A stretch of DNA of 64,000 nt from Acinetobacter sp. CS-2. Its GTDB lineage: Bacteria; Pseudomonadota; Gammaproteobacteria; Pseudomonadales; Moraxellaceae. This document shows, piece after piece, positions 9,932 to 17,772 of this stretch. The position numbers were made by a program, and so were the translations under genes. The stretch's first letter is position 1. Each line of letters starts with the position of its first letter. The stretch covers positions 3,100,001 through 3,164,000 of the forward strand of contig NZ_CP067019.1 in assembly GCF_016599715.1 (NCBI RefSeq). The letters run 5' to 3'. The notes under the pieces are model-generated. The model made no database searches, was not told the origin of the DNA, and saw only the letters and a list, made by a program, of their open reading frames with translations.

Positions 9932-10699
9932 ATGAACATTTCTGAAGCCGGAAGTTATGGCATAGATCAATCGCAACAATTTTATCGTCAATATGGGGCC
10001 AATGCCCTGTTACCCGAAATTCAATGGACCGAACTATTTAAACCCAGCCACTTAAAGGACACTCATATTCAAGCCCTGAATACCTTGTATCAAAGTGCTG
10101 TCCCGCTTGCCTTACAGGTCTTCGATGAGTTGAATTTTGATGTCTTTAGCCCTGCAGCCTATAAACCGCAAGGTTTAGGTTTATTTGATCGCCTCGCTGA
10201 ACAGGAAGACAAGTTGATTCAGTCTTTAGCAGCCGAAGCTAGAGACTTGACAGATACAGTACGTCACCAAATTTGGAGCATGCTATTGCGTGGTGGTGCG
10301 GTGCTGGTGTTTAAGGCATGGCTTGGAAAAGTCAAAACCGATCAGAATCTGCTCGATACCACCCAGTTTGATGAACTCTCTGATCTGCTGTTTATTAAAA
10401 CCCCACCACTGGAATTGGCAAAGCATTTAGGAATCAATCCCCATGCCAATGAAGATCATATTTTCCTGCTGTATGGCAGTGATGTCTATTTAGACCGCTT
10501 TAACAGTCTGGAAACCGCAGCGTTGTTTGTCGATTTGGGCGTTTATGATGCCGCATTTTTAAGTTTACGCGATGACAGTGTGGCTGAATATCTGAAAGAG
10601 AAAGCCTATGTCTCTCAAGAGCAAATTGATGATCTGCAATGTGCACTCAATCCTTTATTTTGCACCGACAGTACTCCCAGACAAAGCTGTGTTGCCTGA
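9932..10699 (+). CDS. Uncharacterised 255-aa protein between crbS and crbR
   Basis: I do not recognise this family. The 255-residue product has no signal peptide and no clear membrane helix, although WSMLLRGGAVLVFKAWLG near residue 115 is moderately hydrophobic. It looks cytosolic and helical, rich in Leu, Asp and Gln. Three cysteines fall in the last 30 residues (CALNPLFC and QSCVA), which could suggest metal or redox chemistry, but this is weak. AGGAG 6 nt before ATG supports the start. Base composition and codon use look like the neighbours. It is monocistronic with strong terminators on both sides, and sits between the acetate sensor and its regulator. Confidence 0.8.
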   Translation: MNISEAGSYGIDQSQQFYRQYGANALLPEIQWTELFKPSHLKDTHIQALNTLYQSAVPLALQVFDELNFDVFSPAAYKPQGLGLFDRLAEQEDKLIQSLAAEARDLTDTVRHQIWSMLLRGGAVLVFKAWLGKVKTDQNLLDTTQFDELSDLLFIKTPPLELAKHLGINPHANEDHIFLLYGSDVYLDRFNSLETAALFVDLGVYDAAFLSLRDDSVAEYLKEKAYVSQEQIDDLQCALNPLFCTDSTPRQSCVA

Positions 10700-10716
10700 T
10701 CTAAAGCACTGATTAC

Positions 10717-10746
10717 AAAAAAAGGCACTTGATCAAGTGCCTTTTT
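10717..10746. terminator. Bidirectional intrinsic terminator
   Basis: An 18-bp perfect palindrome, GGCACTTGATCAAGTGCC, flanked by A-run and T-run, lies between two convergent genes and can end both. Confidence 0.85.
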
Positions 10747-10769
10747 CGTTGAATGCTGTATTCAGCAGA

Positions 10770-11420
10770 TTACATTTTCTTTTCTTCAATATTCAGGGCA
10801 CTGATGGCCAATACTGCCTGAGTACGGTTTTGCACATTCAGTTTGCGGAAAATGGCCGTGACATGGGCCTTGATGGTCGCTTCAGAAACATCCAGCTCAT
10901 AAGCAATCTGTTTATTCAGCAAACCTTCCGCCACCATCATCAATACACGGAATTGTTGCGGTGTAAGTGACTGAATACGTTCTGCCAGTGCAGTTTCATC
11001 CGCTGCACGCGGGTCAAAATTCATGTTGGCAGGTAAATTTGGCGGTAACCAGATTTCTCCTTCCAGTACCTGACGGATCGCTTCACCAATATGGCTTGGA
11101 TGCGCAGATTTCGGAATATAACCCATTGCACCATGGGCTATGGCACGTTGAATAATTGACACTTCTTCATGTGCAGACACCACAATAATCGGAATGGACG
11201 GGTATTGTGCACGAACATGCACCAAAGCCGAAAAGCCCGAAGCTCCCGGCAAATTGAGATCCAGTAAAACCAAATCTGGTTCCGGCCCATTATCTAAGCG
11301 TTCATAAAACTCATTTACTGCAGCTGTTTCCTGAATTTGCGCTTGCGGCAAGCTGTAACGAACGGCTTGAATCAAGGCATGACGAAACAGTGGATGATCA
11401 TCAACGATTAAAATATTCAT
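10770..11420 (-). CDS. crbR: LuxR/NarL-type response regulator, probable CrbR (ErdR)
   Basis: A two-domain response regulator of 216 residues. The N-terminal receiver begins MNILIVDDHPLFRHA with the acidic pocket DD, the phospho-acceptor Asp in LVLLDLNLPG near residue 57 and the later conserved Lys in YIPKSAH. The C-terminal LuxR-type helix-turn-helix contains LTPQQFRVLMMVAEG and KQIAYELDVSEATIKAH. It is the expected partner of the CrbS kinase 1.3 kb away, and in other genera CrbR/ErdR activates acs. I start it at ATG 11420. In-frame ATG 11429 and GTG 11447 are possible, and none has a strong ribosome-binding site. Confidence 0.85.
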   Translation of the reverse strand: MNILIVDDHPLFRHALIQAVRYSLPQAQIQETAAVNEFYERLDNGPEPDLVLLDLNLPGASGFSALVHVRAQYPSIPIIVVSAHEEVSIIQRAIAHGAMGYIPKSAHPSHIGEAIRQVLEGEIWLPPNLPANMNFDPRAADETALAERIQSLTPQQFRVLMMVAEGLLNKQIAYELDVSEATIKAHVTAIFRKLNVQNRTQAVLAISALNIEEKKM

Positions 11421-11447
11421 AAGCAGCATGAAAGATCTTGTGCACAT

Positions 11448-11796
11448 TAAGAGCTATTCTAACCACACTAGTGCTATTAAGGATATGCAATGAATAACTT
11501 TTTTCATCTGATATGAGATTATTTTCTCAAAAATCCCCTTTTTTCAAGGTTTTTCGCAAAATCATCAAACCTAATCATATTTTGATATAAATTTTATCGG
11601 CCAATTTAAAATACTTATCAATAAGCAATATAAATATATAAATCAACGTACTAAATCATATAAAAGCACATTTTGGTGACTTTTTCCTTTATATCTCAAA
11701 ATAAGATAACTTTTCTTGATTTGCTTATTTTACAGAATATGCCTGCTGTTGATTAATAAAGCTATTCCAAGATTTTATGTTTTAGGTTATCCCCAA
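11448..11796. other. AT-rich spacer between crbR and msuE
   Basis: A divergent promoter region. It is very AT-rich, with several near-consensus -10 elements, but I cannot single one out. No conserved RNA or small gene is visible. Confidence 0.35.
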
Positions 11797-12531
11797 ATGT
11801 CTATTTTAAATGCGCAAAAACCGTTGAATATTGTTGCTGTATCAGGCGGCTTAAACAATCCTTCTAAAACCGAGGCACTGGTACAAGCCATTATTGATGA
11901 ACTCGGTGAAGCAACCCCCATTCATGTTCACTTTATCAAATTTAGCGAAATCGGTTCTTTACTGGGCGGTGCAATTTACCGTAACCAGTTGCCACAACGT
12001 GTACAGGATGATCTAGCCGCAGTTGAAGCAGCAGATGCCCTGATTGTCGGCACACCAGTTTACCGTGCCTCATTCACCGGGCTTTTCAAACACTTCTTTG
12101 ACTTTGTAGAACAGACGGCATTGGTCGATGTACCGGTATTGCTGGCAGCTTCAGGGGGTAGCGAGCGTCATGCCTTGGTGCTTGAACATCAGTTGCGTCC
12201 ATTATTCAGCTTCTTCCAGGCACAAACCTTACCGATTGGTGTTTATGCAACAGACCGTGACTTTACCCCTGAATATACCATTCACAGTGAACTGCTGCGT
12301 GACCGCATTACCCTCGCAGTAGCACGTGCATTGCCAATTCTTGAATGGGCTCCTGCCAAAGGCCAGCGTGCTGAAGTGGTCAAAGAGAAATCTCAGCTAG
12401 CCAACCAGAATCTGGGTATCAACAAGCAAATTGAACAAGAAGAAGTCCTTCCTTCTGCTGCAGTGCCAAGCCTTGATGCCGCAGAAGCACGCCTGCACAG
12501 CAAAAAAGTACCGAAGTCACAAGTCGCTTAA
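11797..12531 (+). CDS. msuE: NADPH-dependent FMN reductase, MsuE type
   Basis: A flavodoxin-fold NAD(P)H:FMN reductase of 244 residues that supplies reduced FMN to two-component monooxygenases acting on organosulfur compounds. The FMN phosphate loop is near the N-terminus, in VAVSGGLNNPSKTEAL, and the family segment GTPVYRASFTGLFKHFFDF follows at about residues 85-105. The C-terminal 40 residues are a charged extension seen in MsuE-type proteins. The start at ATG 11797 gives the typical N-terminus MSILNAQKP. A longer frame from 11716 adds 27 hydrophobic residues that do not fit the family. It is followed 35 nt later by sfnG, so the two form an operon. Confidence 0.85.
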   Translation: MSILNAQKPLNIVAVSGGLNNPSKTEALVQAIIDELGEATPIHVHFIKFSEIGSLLGGAIYRNQLPQRVQDDLAAVEAADALIVGTPVYRASFTGLFKHFFDFVEQTALVDVPVLLAASGGSERHALVLEHQLRPLFSFFQAQTLPIGVYATDRDFTPEYTIHSELLRDRITLAVARALPILEWAPAKGQRAEVVKEKSQLANQNLGINKQIEQEEVLPSAAVPSLDAAEARLHSKKVPKSQVA

Positions 12532-12566
12532 GAGCGCTAAAAAATTACATCCTGAGGGTATACAGA

Positions 12567-13673
12567 ATGTCGATACAAGATAAGAACATTACATTTGCTT
12601 ATTGGGTACCAAACGTCAGCGGCGGTTTGGTGGTCAGCGATATTGAACAGCGTACGGACTGGAGTTATGACTATAATGTCCGTCTGGCGCAAGCTGCGGA
12701 AAAAAGCGGTTTTGACTATGCCTTAACCCAGATTCGTTTTACTGCCGGTTATAACGCAGAAAACCAGCATGAATCGGTTAGCTTCAGCCATGGCATCCTG
12801 GCCAAAACTGAAAAACTCAAAGTGATTGCTGCAATTTTGCCGGGTCCGTGGAAACCGGCACTGGCGGCAAAGCAATTGGCGACCATTGACCACCTGACCA
12901 ATGGCCGTATTGCCATTAACGTGGTCAGTGGCTGGTTCCGCGGCGAATTTGATGCCATTGGTGAAGAATGGTCTGAACATGACCAGCGTTATGCACGTTC
13001 AGAAGAATTTATCCGTAGCCTTAAAGGTATCTGGACGCAGGATCATTTCAGTTTTGATGGTCAATACTATCAATTCAAAGATTACACCCTCAGTCCAAAA
13101 CCGCTACAAAAACCGCATATTGAAATTTTTCAAGGCGGTAGCTCACGTGCAGCGCGTGATATGGCATCGCGTGTATCGGACTGGTACTTTACCAACGGCA
13201 ACACAGTGGAAGAGCTGAAAAAGCAGATTGATGATATCCGTGAAAAAGCCAAGGCCAATAACCATGCCGTGAAAATTGGGGTCAATGCTTTCATTATTGC
13301 CCGTGATACTGAAGAAGAAGCCCAAGCCGTGCTGCAGGAAATTGTGGCCAAAGCCAATGTCCAGGCAGTGAAATCTTTTGCTGATGCTACCCGTGAAGCG
13401 GGTGCTGCAACAGCAGAGGGTGAAGGCAACTGGGCAAAATCGACCTTTGAAGATTTGGTGCAGTATAACGATGGCTTTAAGACCAATTTAATTGGTACGC
13501 CGCAGCAAATTGCAGAACGTATTGTTGAACTGAAAGCAGTCGGTGTGGACTTGATTTTGTCTGGCTTCTTGCATTTCATTGAAGAAGTGGAATATTTCGG
13601 ACAAAAAGTATTGCCATTGGTTCGTGAACTGGAAGCGCAACAGCTATCCGTTGTGACCGCCAAGTCCGCTTAA
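12567..13673 (+). CDS. sfnG: Dimethyl sulfone monooxygenase SfnG
   Basis: A 368-residue bacterial-luciferase-like FMNH2-dependent monooxygenase of the SfnG group, which converts dimethyl sulfone to methanesulfinate so that sulfur can be recovered. The N-terminal block FAYWVPNVSGGLVVSDIEQR is characteristic, and further family features are ATIDHLTNGRIAINVVSGWF (about residues 107-126) and EIFQGGSSRAARDMAS (about 187-202). GAGGG 8 nt before ATG supports the start. MsuE, encoded just upstream, would provide FMNH2. Such genes are usually induced by sulfate limitation. No sulfonate transporter is encoded next to them here. Confidence 0.92.
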   Translation: MSIQDKNITFAYWVPNVSGGLVVSDIEQRTDWSYDYNVRLAQAAEKSGFDYALTQIRFTAGYNAENQHESVSFSHGILAKTEKLKVIAAILPGPWKPALAAKQLATIDHLTNGRIAINVVSGWFRGEFDAIGEEWSEHDQRYARSEEFIRSLKGIWTQDHFSFDGQYYQFKDYTLSPKPLQKPHIEIFQGGSSRAARDMASRVSDWYFTNGNTVEELKKQIDDIREKAKANNHAVKIGVNAFIIARDTEEEAQAVLQEIVAKANVQAVKSFADATREAGAATAEGEGNWAKSTFEDLVQYNDGFKTNLIGTPQQIAERIVELKAVGVDLILSGFLHFIEEVEYFGQKVLPLVRELEAQQLSVVTAKSA

Positions 13674-13735
13674 GCTGAATGATTAAGCGACAGTTGATGA
13701 GCTAAAAAACAAGAATCAAAGGCATCTCCAATCTT

Positions 13736-13766
13736 CCCTCAAGACTCGGCTTGAGGGATTTTTTTG
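13736..13766 (+). terminator. Intrinsic terminator of the msuE-sfnG operon
   Basis: CCCTCAAG and CTTGAGGG pair around a 6-nt loop, followed by a run of T residues. Confidence 0.85.
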
Positions 13767-13905
13767 CTTATGCAGCAGAGCTACCTTCGCTCAAACCGAA
13801 CGCAATAACCAATCGGCAACCAGAAAAAACAAGAACAGCATGGTGACTGCCGCAACAAAATTTTAAAGTAAGGCGATAGCGGCAAAAAATAAGCTGGAAA
13901 TAAAG

Positions 13906-15321
13906 ATGTCTGCTCAATTCTTACTGCCCCTTGCGGGAGCTGCCATTGTACTGGCATTAAGCGGATGTGCCTCGTCATCCAGGTCTCCAATCTTAGACAG
14001 TTATGGTCCATACCCTCATCTGCCTGAACCCCAATCCAGTCTGTTTCCTACAGTGAATATCGCACCAGCCAAAGGCTGGCCTGCTGGCACCATGCCCACC
14101 CCGGCTCCAGGTTTGAAAGTTCAGGCCTTTGCCAAAGAACTGCAACATCCGCGCTGGCTGTATGTATTGCCAAATGGCGATGTGCTGGTGGCTGAAACCG
14201 ATGCACCACCCAAACCAGATGACAGTAAAGGCTTTAGGGGCAAAATCATGCAACTGCTGATGAAACGTGCCGGATCATCGCATCAGAGTGCCAACCGTAT
14301 TAGCCTGCTGCGTGATCGTAATGGCGATGGTGTCGCTGATCAAAAAACCATATTTCTACAAAATCTGAACTCTCCGTTTGGTATGGCGCTGGTCGGCAAT
14401 ACGCTGTACGTAGCCAATACGGATGCTTTAATGCGCTTTCCTTATCAAAAAGGTGCAACTCAAATTACCGCAAGCGGCAGCAAAGTACTGGATTTACCCG
14501 GTGGCCCGCTCAATCATCATTGGACCAAAAACGTCATTGCCAACCCTGCGGGCAGCAAACTCTATATTACCGTAGGTTCAAACAGTAACGTGGCAGAAAA
14601 TGGCCTAGACCAGGAAACTGGTCGGGCATTAATTATGGAATTTGATATTGCCAGTGGCAAAACACGGCCCTTTGCTACAGGACTGCGGAATCCTAATGGA
14701 ATGGACTGGCAACCACAGAGTGGTATGTTATGGACAGTCGTGAATGAACGCGATGAAATTGGCAATGATCTGGTGCCCGATTACCTGACCTCAGTCAAGG
14801 ATGGTGCTTTTTATGGCTGGCCCTATAGTTATTATGGCCAACATGTAGACACGCGGATCAAACCTCAAAATCCTGAGCTGGTCGCACGTGCGATTAAACC
14901 GGATTATGCTCTGGGTAACCATACGGCTTCCTTAGGCCTGACATTTTATACGGCTCAATTAATGCCGCAATATCGCAGTGGTGCGCTGATTGGTCAGCAT
15001 GGCTCATGGAACCGTAAACCGCATAGCGGCTATAAGGTTATTTTTGTGCCCTTTCAAAATGGCCAACCTTCGGGTATGCCCCAAGATGTATTAAGCGGTT
15101 TTTTAAATGATCAAGGTGAAGCACTTGGACGGCCGGTTGGCGTAGCGGTTGATCGTTTCGGAGCGATATTGGTCGCTGATGATGTGGGCAATATGATTTG
15201 GCGCGTATCGCCCATCGGGACAATGATGGATCATAGGCCCATCAATAAAAAGATAAGTCCCGCTTCTGCTGACCAAGAGCCTGTAACTTCACTACCTGCC
15301 GTAGAACAGGCAGCAAAGTAA
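13906..15321 (+). CDS. Sorbosone-dehydrogenase-like beta-propeller lipoprotein
   Basis: A 471-residue exported protein related to PQQ-dependent sugar (L-sorbosone) dehydrogenases. A lipoprotein signal with lipobox LSGC puts the lipidated Cys at about residue 21, so it is probably membrane-attached in the periplasm. The body is a six-bladed propeller with family blocks such as [16 protein letters not shown] (about 84-99), [10 protein letters not shown] (about 263-272), and [14 protein letters not shown] with FVPF (about 365-385). Whether it binds PQQ and which substrate it oxidises cannot be told from sequence. GGA 7 nt before ATG 13906 supports the start. It is monocistronic. Confidence 0.8.
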   Translation: MSAQFLLPLAGAAIVLALSGCASSSRSPILDSYGPYPHLPEPQSSLFPTVNIAPAKGWPAGTMPTPAPGLKVQAFAKELQHPRWLYVLPNGDVLVAETDAPPKPDDSKGFRGKIMQLLMKRAGSSHQSANRISLLRDRNGDGVADQKTIFLQNLNSPFGMALVGNTLYVANTDALMRFPYQKGATQITASGSKVLDLPGGPLNHHWTKNVIANPAGSKLYITVGSNSNVAENGLDQETGRALIMEFDIASGKTRPFATGLRNPNGMDWQPQSGMLWTVVNERDEIGNDLVPDYLTSVKDGAFYGWPYSYYGQHVDTRIKPQNPELVARAIKPDYALGNHTASLGLTFYTAQLMPQYRSGALIGQHGSWNRKPHSGYKVIFVPFQNGQPSGMPQDVLSGFLNDQGEALGRPVGVAVDRFGAILVADDVGNMIWRVSPIGTMMDHRPINKKISPASADQEPVTSLPAVEQAAK

Positions 15322-15344
15322 TTGTGGCTGAATAAAATGATATA

Positions 15345-15373
15345 AAAAAGCCCGACATCCTGTCGGGCTTTTT
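15345..15373. terminator. Bidirectional intrinsic terminator
   Basis: AAAAAGCCCGACA and TGTCGGGCTTTTT pair around a 3-nt loop. It ends the lipoprotein gene on the plus strand and, with a T-run on the other strand, the small minus-strand unit beginning at about 15612. Confidence 0.85.
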
Positions 15374-15385
15374 CGTATGGGGTAG

Positions 15386-15565
15386 TTAAGCATGACTCCT
15401 GTCTTGCTTCACAATCCTGGTGTATGAACGTTTTATTGTTGTTTTATGTTCCAGAACATCCTGTTCCTGTATGAATTCATCATAGGAAAAAAACTCGGCT
15501 GCGCCCATCCGCAAAATCCTTAAATTGATGTGCGCCAAAGCGTACAAAAACGGACATTTTTTCAT
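15386..15565 (-). CDS. Possible small protein of 59 aa (or 40 aa from an internal start)
   Basis: A minus-strand frame runs from ATG 15565 to a stop at 15386, starting MKKCPFLYALAHINLRILR and ending in a charged tail. An internal ATG at 15508 (MGAAEFFSYDEF) has AAGGA 8 nt upstream, a better ribosome-binding site than the first ATG, so the product may be only 40 residues. A promoter at 15619-15646 and a terminator at 15345-15373 make a complete unit of about 270 nt. I do not recognise the protein. Another frame is also partly open here, so a frameshifted remnant or a non-coding RNA are alternatives. Confidence 0.4.
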   Translation of the reverse strand: MKKCPFLYALAHINLRILRMGAAEFFSYDEFIQEQDVLEHKTTIKRSYTRIVKQDRSHA

Positions 15566-15618
15566 CCATAAAATATGGGCATTCTTTTTGTCCCGGAAGA
15601 ATTAATAACCCACCAAAA

Positions 15619-15646
15619 ATTATAAAATTGAATTTTTATTGATCAA
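15619..15646 (-). promoter_or_regulatory. Promoter of the small minus-strand unit
   Basis: On the minus strand TTGATC (15641-15646) and a perfect TATAAT (15619-15624) are 16 bp apart. The predicted start is near 15612. Confidence 0.55.
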
Positions 15647-15930
15647 TTTAATTGACAAAACATTACATATCCGGCTAAAAAATACACGAGTTGTTAAAAC
15701 GTGTGTTTTTTGATCTCTTGGGTTTGGGATTTATGGATTTAAGTGTTTGACAAACAATAATATTTTAAAAATCTTTTTTATTTCGTATAACAGCCATTAT
15801 GTTAGATATAGCTAAACTGATTTTGCATGTTACGAAGAATATCTTTAATAAAGTTAATTATATCAATATCTTATAATTATAAGAATGTATCATAAAAAAG
15901 TAATTTAGCTATAGAGGTCATTTGGAAAAG
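15647..15930. other. AT-rich spacer
   Basis: Nothing recognisable. It is strongly AT-rich and lies downstream of the 106-aa membrane protein gene, with no clear terminator for it. Confidence 0.3.
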
Positions 15931-16251
15931 CTATCTAATAATTAAAATGAAGAACATTCCTGTAAAAATGGTTCCAATTATGAAATATATCAAAGGCACA
16001 AAATATCTTTGATACCAATGTGGGCTTTTCCCTTCACTGTCTATAAGACATCTTTCATTCCAAGTTGGTATGAGAAATATTAAAGCACAAGATATGAAAA
16101 CAACTATTTTATTAAAACTAGATAAATCATTAATATAGTTTAAACCACTGTGTCTTTGAGCGAGCAGAAAGAATATAATTATTGGATAGAGTAGGAATCC
16201 AAGTAAGAGCCCCAACCACGTTAATGCATTATTACTCACAAAAAAACTCAC
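15931..16251 (-). CDS. Small hypothetical membrane protein, 106 aa
   Basis: I do not recognise this protein. It has three hydrophobic stretches (about residues 10-31, 47-64 and 83-105), so it is probably an inner-membrane protein. Between the second and third is a polar loop containing WNERCLIDSEGKSPHWYQRY. The start shown is GTG 16251, with no clear ribosome-binding site, so the true start is uncertain. The gene is noticeably richer in A and T than its neighbours and sits alone in an AT-rich pocket, which suggests a recently acquired or fast-evolving gene. Confidence 0.5.
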   Translation of the reverse strand: MSFFVSNNALTWLGLLLGFLLYPIIIFFLLAQRHSGLNYINDLSSFNKIVVFISCALIFLIPTWNERCLIDSEGKSPHWYQRYFVPLIYFIIGTIFTGMFFILIIR

Positions 16252-16338
16252 TAAATTTTAGTTTTTCTAAAATTAACATAATACACCTTATACGAAATTA
16301 AAATTTATTTTATATAAATCAATTATTTAAATATAACT

Positions 16339-16369
16339 AAAAGCCTAATCTTCACAAATTAGGCTTTTT
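16339..16369 (-). terminator. Intrinsic terminator of the DszC/SfnB-like gene
   Basis: AAAAGCCTAAT and ATTAGGCTTTT pair around an 8-nt loop, about 90 nt beyond the stop codon of the minus-strand gene. The A-run supplies the U-tract on that strand. Confidence 0.7.
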
Positions 16370-16460
16370 AAAGTGATTTTTCACGTTCCACGCTCTTAAT
16401 TCATTTTTAAATCTAGAAGTAAAAAGGCTCCATTTCATAAAATGGCATTTTCTGATTTCA

Positions 16461-17642
16461 TTACGAATAAAAACTCGGATCAGGTACTTTAGCCGTTAAC
16501 ACCCACTCCCCAATTTCCTGATATTTATAATCCACCGGGTCATGCAAAGTTTGGGTACGCACATTACGCCAGAAACGGTCCAGATTTAATTGGGCTGTGG
16601 TGGCACGTGCACCCATCACCTGAAAAATATTTTGTGTGATATACAACGAGGTATTGGTCGCCGCAATTTTGGCAGTCGCAATTGCAATAGACACTTCACC
16701 GCGCTGTTCAGCAGTGAGGTCATTGCCTAGATCCCATGCCGTCTGTAAGCTCTGAACCGCTTTAGCTGCCAGTAAACGTACGCCTTCCAACTGTACATAA
16801 AATTCGGCAAAGTGCTTTTGCGTAAACGGATCATTGACCGCATTTTCCACCAAGGATTTGGACCAGGCTTTTTGGCTCTGTACGGTTTGTCTGGCAGTTG
16901 CAAAAGCGCCTTCTGCCACGCCTAAAAACAGATGCACAAAAATCAGTTGCGCAATCAACGGACGTAAACTTGAATACGGCGTACTCAGGGGTCCCGGATT
17001 GAGCAATAACTCATCTTTTTTAATTTTAACCTGCTCAAAATGACTGGTACCGCTGTCAGTCTGGCGTTGTCCCATATTGTTCCAGTCACCTAAGAAGCTC
17101 ACCCCTTCTCGGGCTGTCGGAATCACACCTATCAACAATTTACCTTTATCGTTGTAAGCTGAGCAGAGCAATACATCGGAATCGATCGAACCTGAACAGA
17201 AGCTTTTGTCGCCATGAAATAGATATGCATTTTCAGACACTTGGGTTGCAATGGTTCGTCGGTCTAAGGGATTTAAAGTATTGCCCCAAAACAGGTTTTC
17301 TTTTGCAGTTTGCTCCAACCATTTTCCATACTGTTCAGGCTGGGAAAACAGTTGCACCGTCGCAATCAGCAAATGATGAAAACCATAAACATGTGCCAGT
17401 GAACTGTCGACCTGGGCAATAGTCTGAATGGTTTGAAAAACTGTTTTCCAGTCTGCGCCCTGACCGCCATATTGCACAGGAATAGACAGCCCCAATAAAC
17501 CACTTTGACGGATTAAATCACGCTCCTGTTTTGGGTTGCCGCCCTGTTTATCACGTTCAGCAGCAGTGGTTGCAAACTGTTCCGCCAGTTGTTGAGCGAT
17601 GTATAATGGATTTGAAGTTAAAAGCGGGGATGAAGCATTCAT
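16461..17642 (-). CDS. DszC/SfnB-like acyl-CoA-dehydrogenase-fold flavoprotein
   Basis: A 393-residue member of the acyl-CoA dehydrogenase superfamily. It has the N-terminal helical domain, a middle beta domain (NMGQRQTDSGTSHFEQVKI at about residues 187-205) and the C-terminal helical domain of the DszC type, which includes flavin-dependent monooxygenases of organosulfur metabolism and the SfnB sulfur-acquisition group. The usual acyl-CoA dehydrogenase catalytic Glu region is not obvious, in line with an oxygenase-type role. Proximity to msuE-sfnG supports a role in sulfur scavenging. Substrate is unknown, and a role with another sulfonate or sulfide is possible. Confidence 0.75.
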   Translation of the reverse strand: MNASSPLLTSNPLYIAQQLAEQFATTAAERDKQGGNPKQERDLIRQSGLLGLSIPVQYGGQGADWKTVFQTIQTIAQVDSSLAHVYGFHHLLIATVQLFSQPEQYGKWLEQTAKENLFWGNTLNPLDRRTIATQVSENAYLFHGDKSFCSGSIDSDVLLCSAYNDKGKLLIGVIPTAREGVSFLGDWNNMGQRQTDSGTSHFEQVKIKKDELLLNPGPLSTPYSSLRPLIAQLIFVHLFLGVAEGAFATARQTVQSQKAWSKSLVENAVNDPFTQKHFAEFYVQLEGVRLLAAKAVQSLQTAWDLGNDLTAEQRGEVSIAIATAKIAATNTSLYITQNIFQVMGARATTAQLNLDRFWRNVRTQTLHDPVDYKYQEIGEWVLTAKVPDPSFYS

Positions 17643-17730
17643 AATATGATCTGATTATTGCTATATTTTTAGCTTAGCAGATGATGTTTTGCTGCTTTAT
17701 CTGAATGCCTGCTGTGCTTATACATAAAAT

Positions 17731-17763
17731 AAAAATACCGCCTCATTTTCAGGCGGTATTTTT
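17731..17763 (-). terminator. Intrinsic terminator of acs
   Basis: AAAATACCGCCT and AGGCGGTATTTT form a stem around a 7-nt loop just beyond the acs stop. Both arms carry A/T runs, so it can act in both directions. Confidence 0.85.
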
Positions 17764-17772
17764 ATAAATGAC

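Noticed and set aside
13781..14011. Minus-strand frame overlapping the start of the sorbosone-dehydrogenase-like gene
   Set aside because: It is the shadow of a well-supported lipoprotein gene start and its own spacer, without a plausible start signal.
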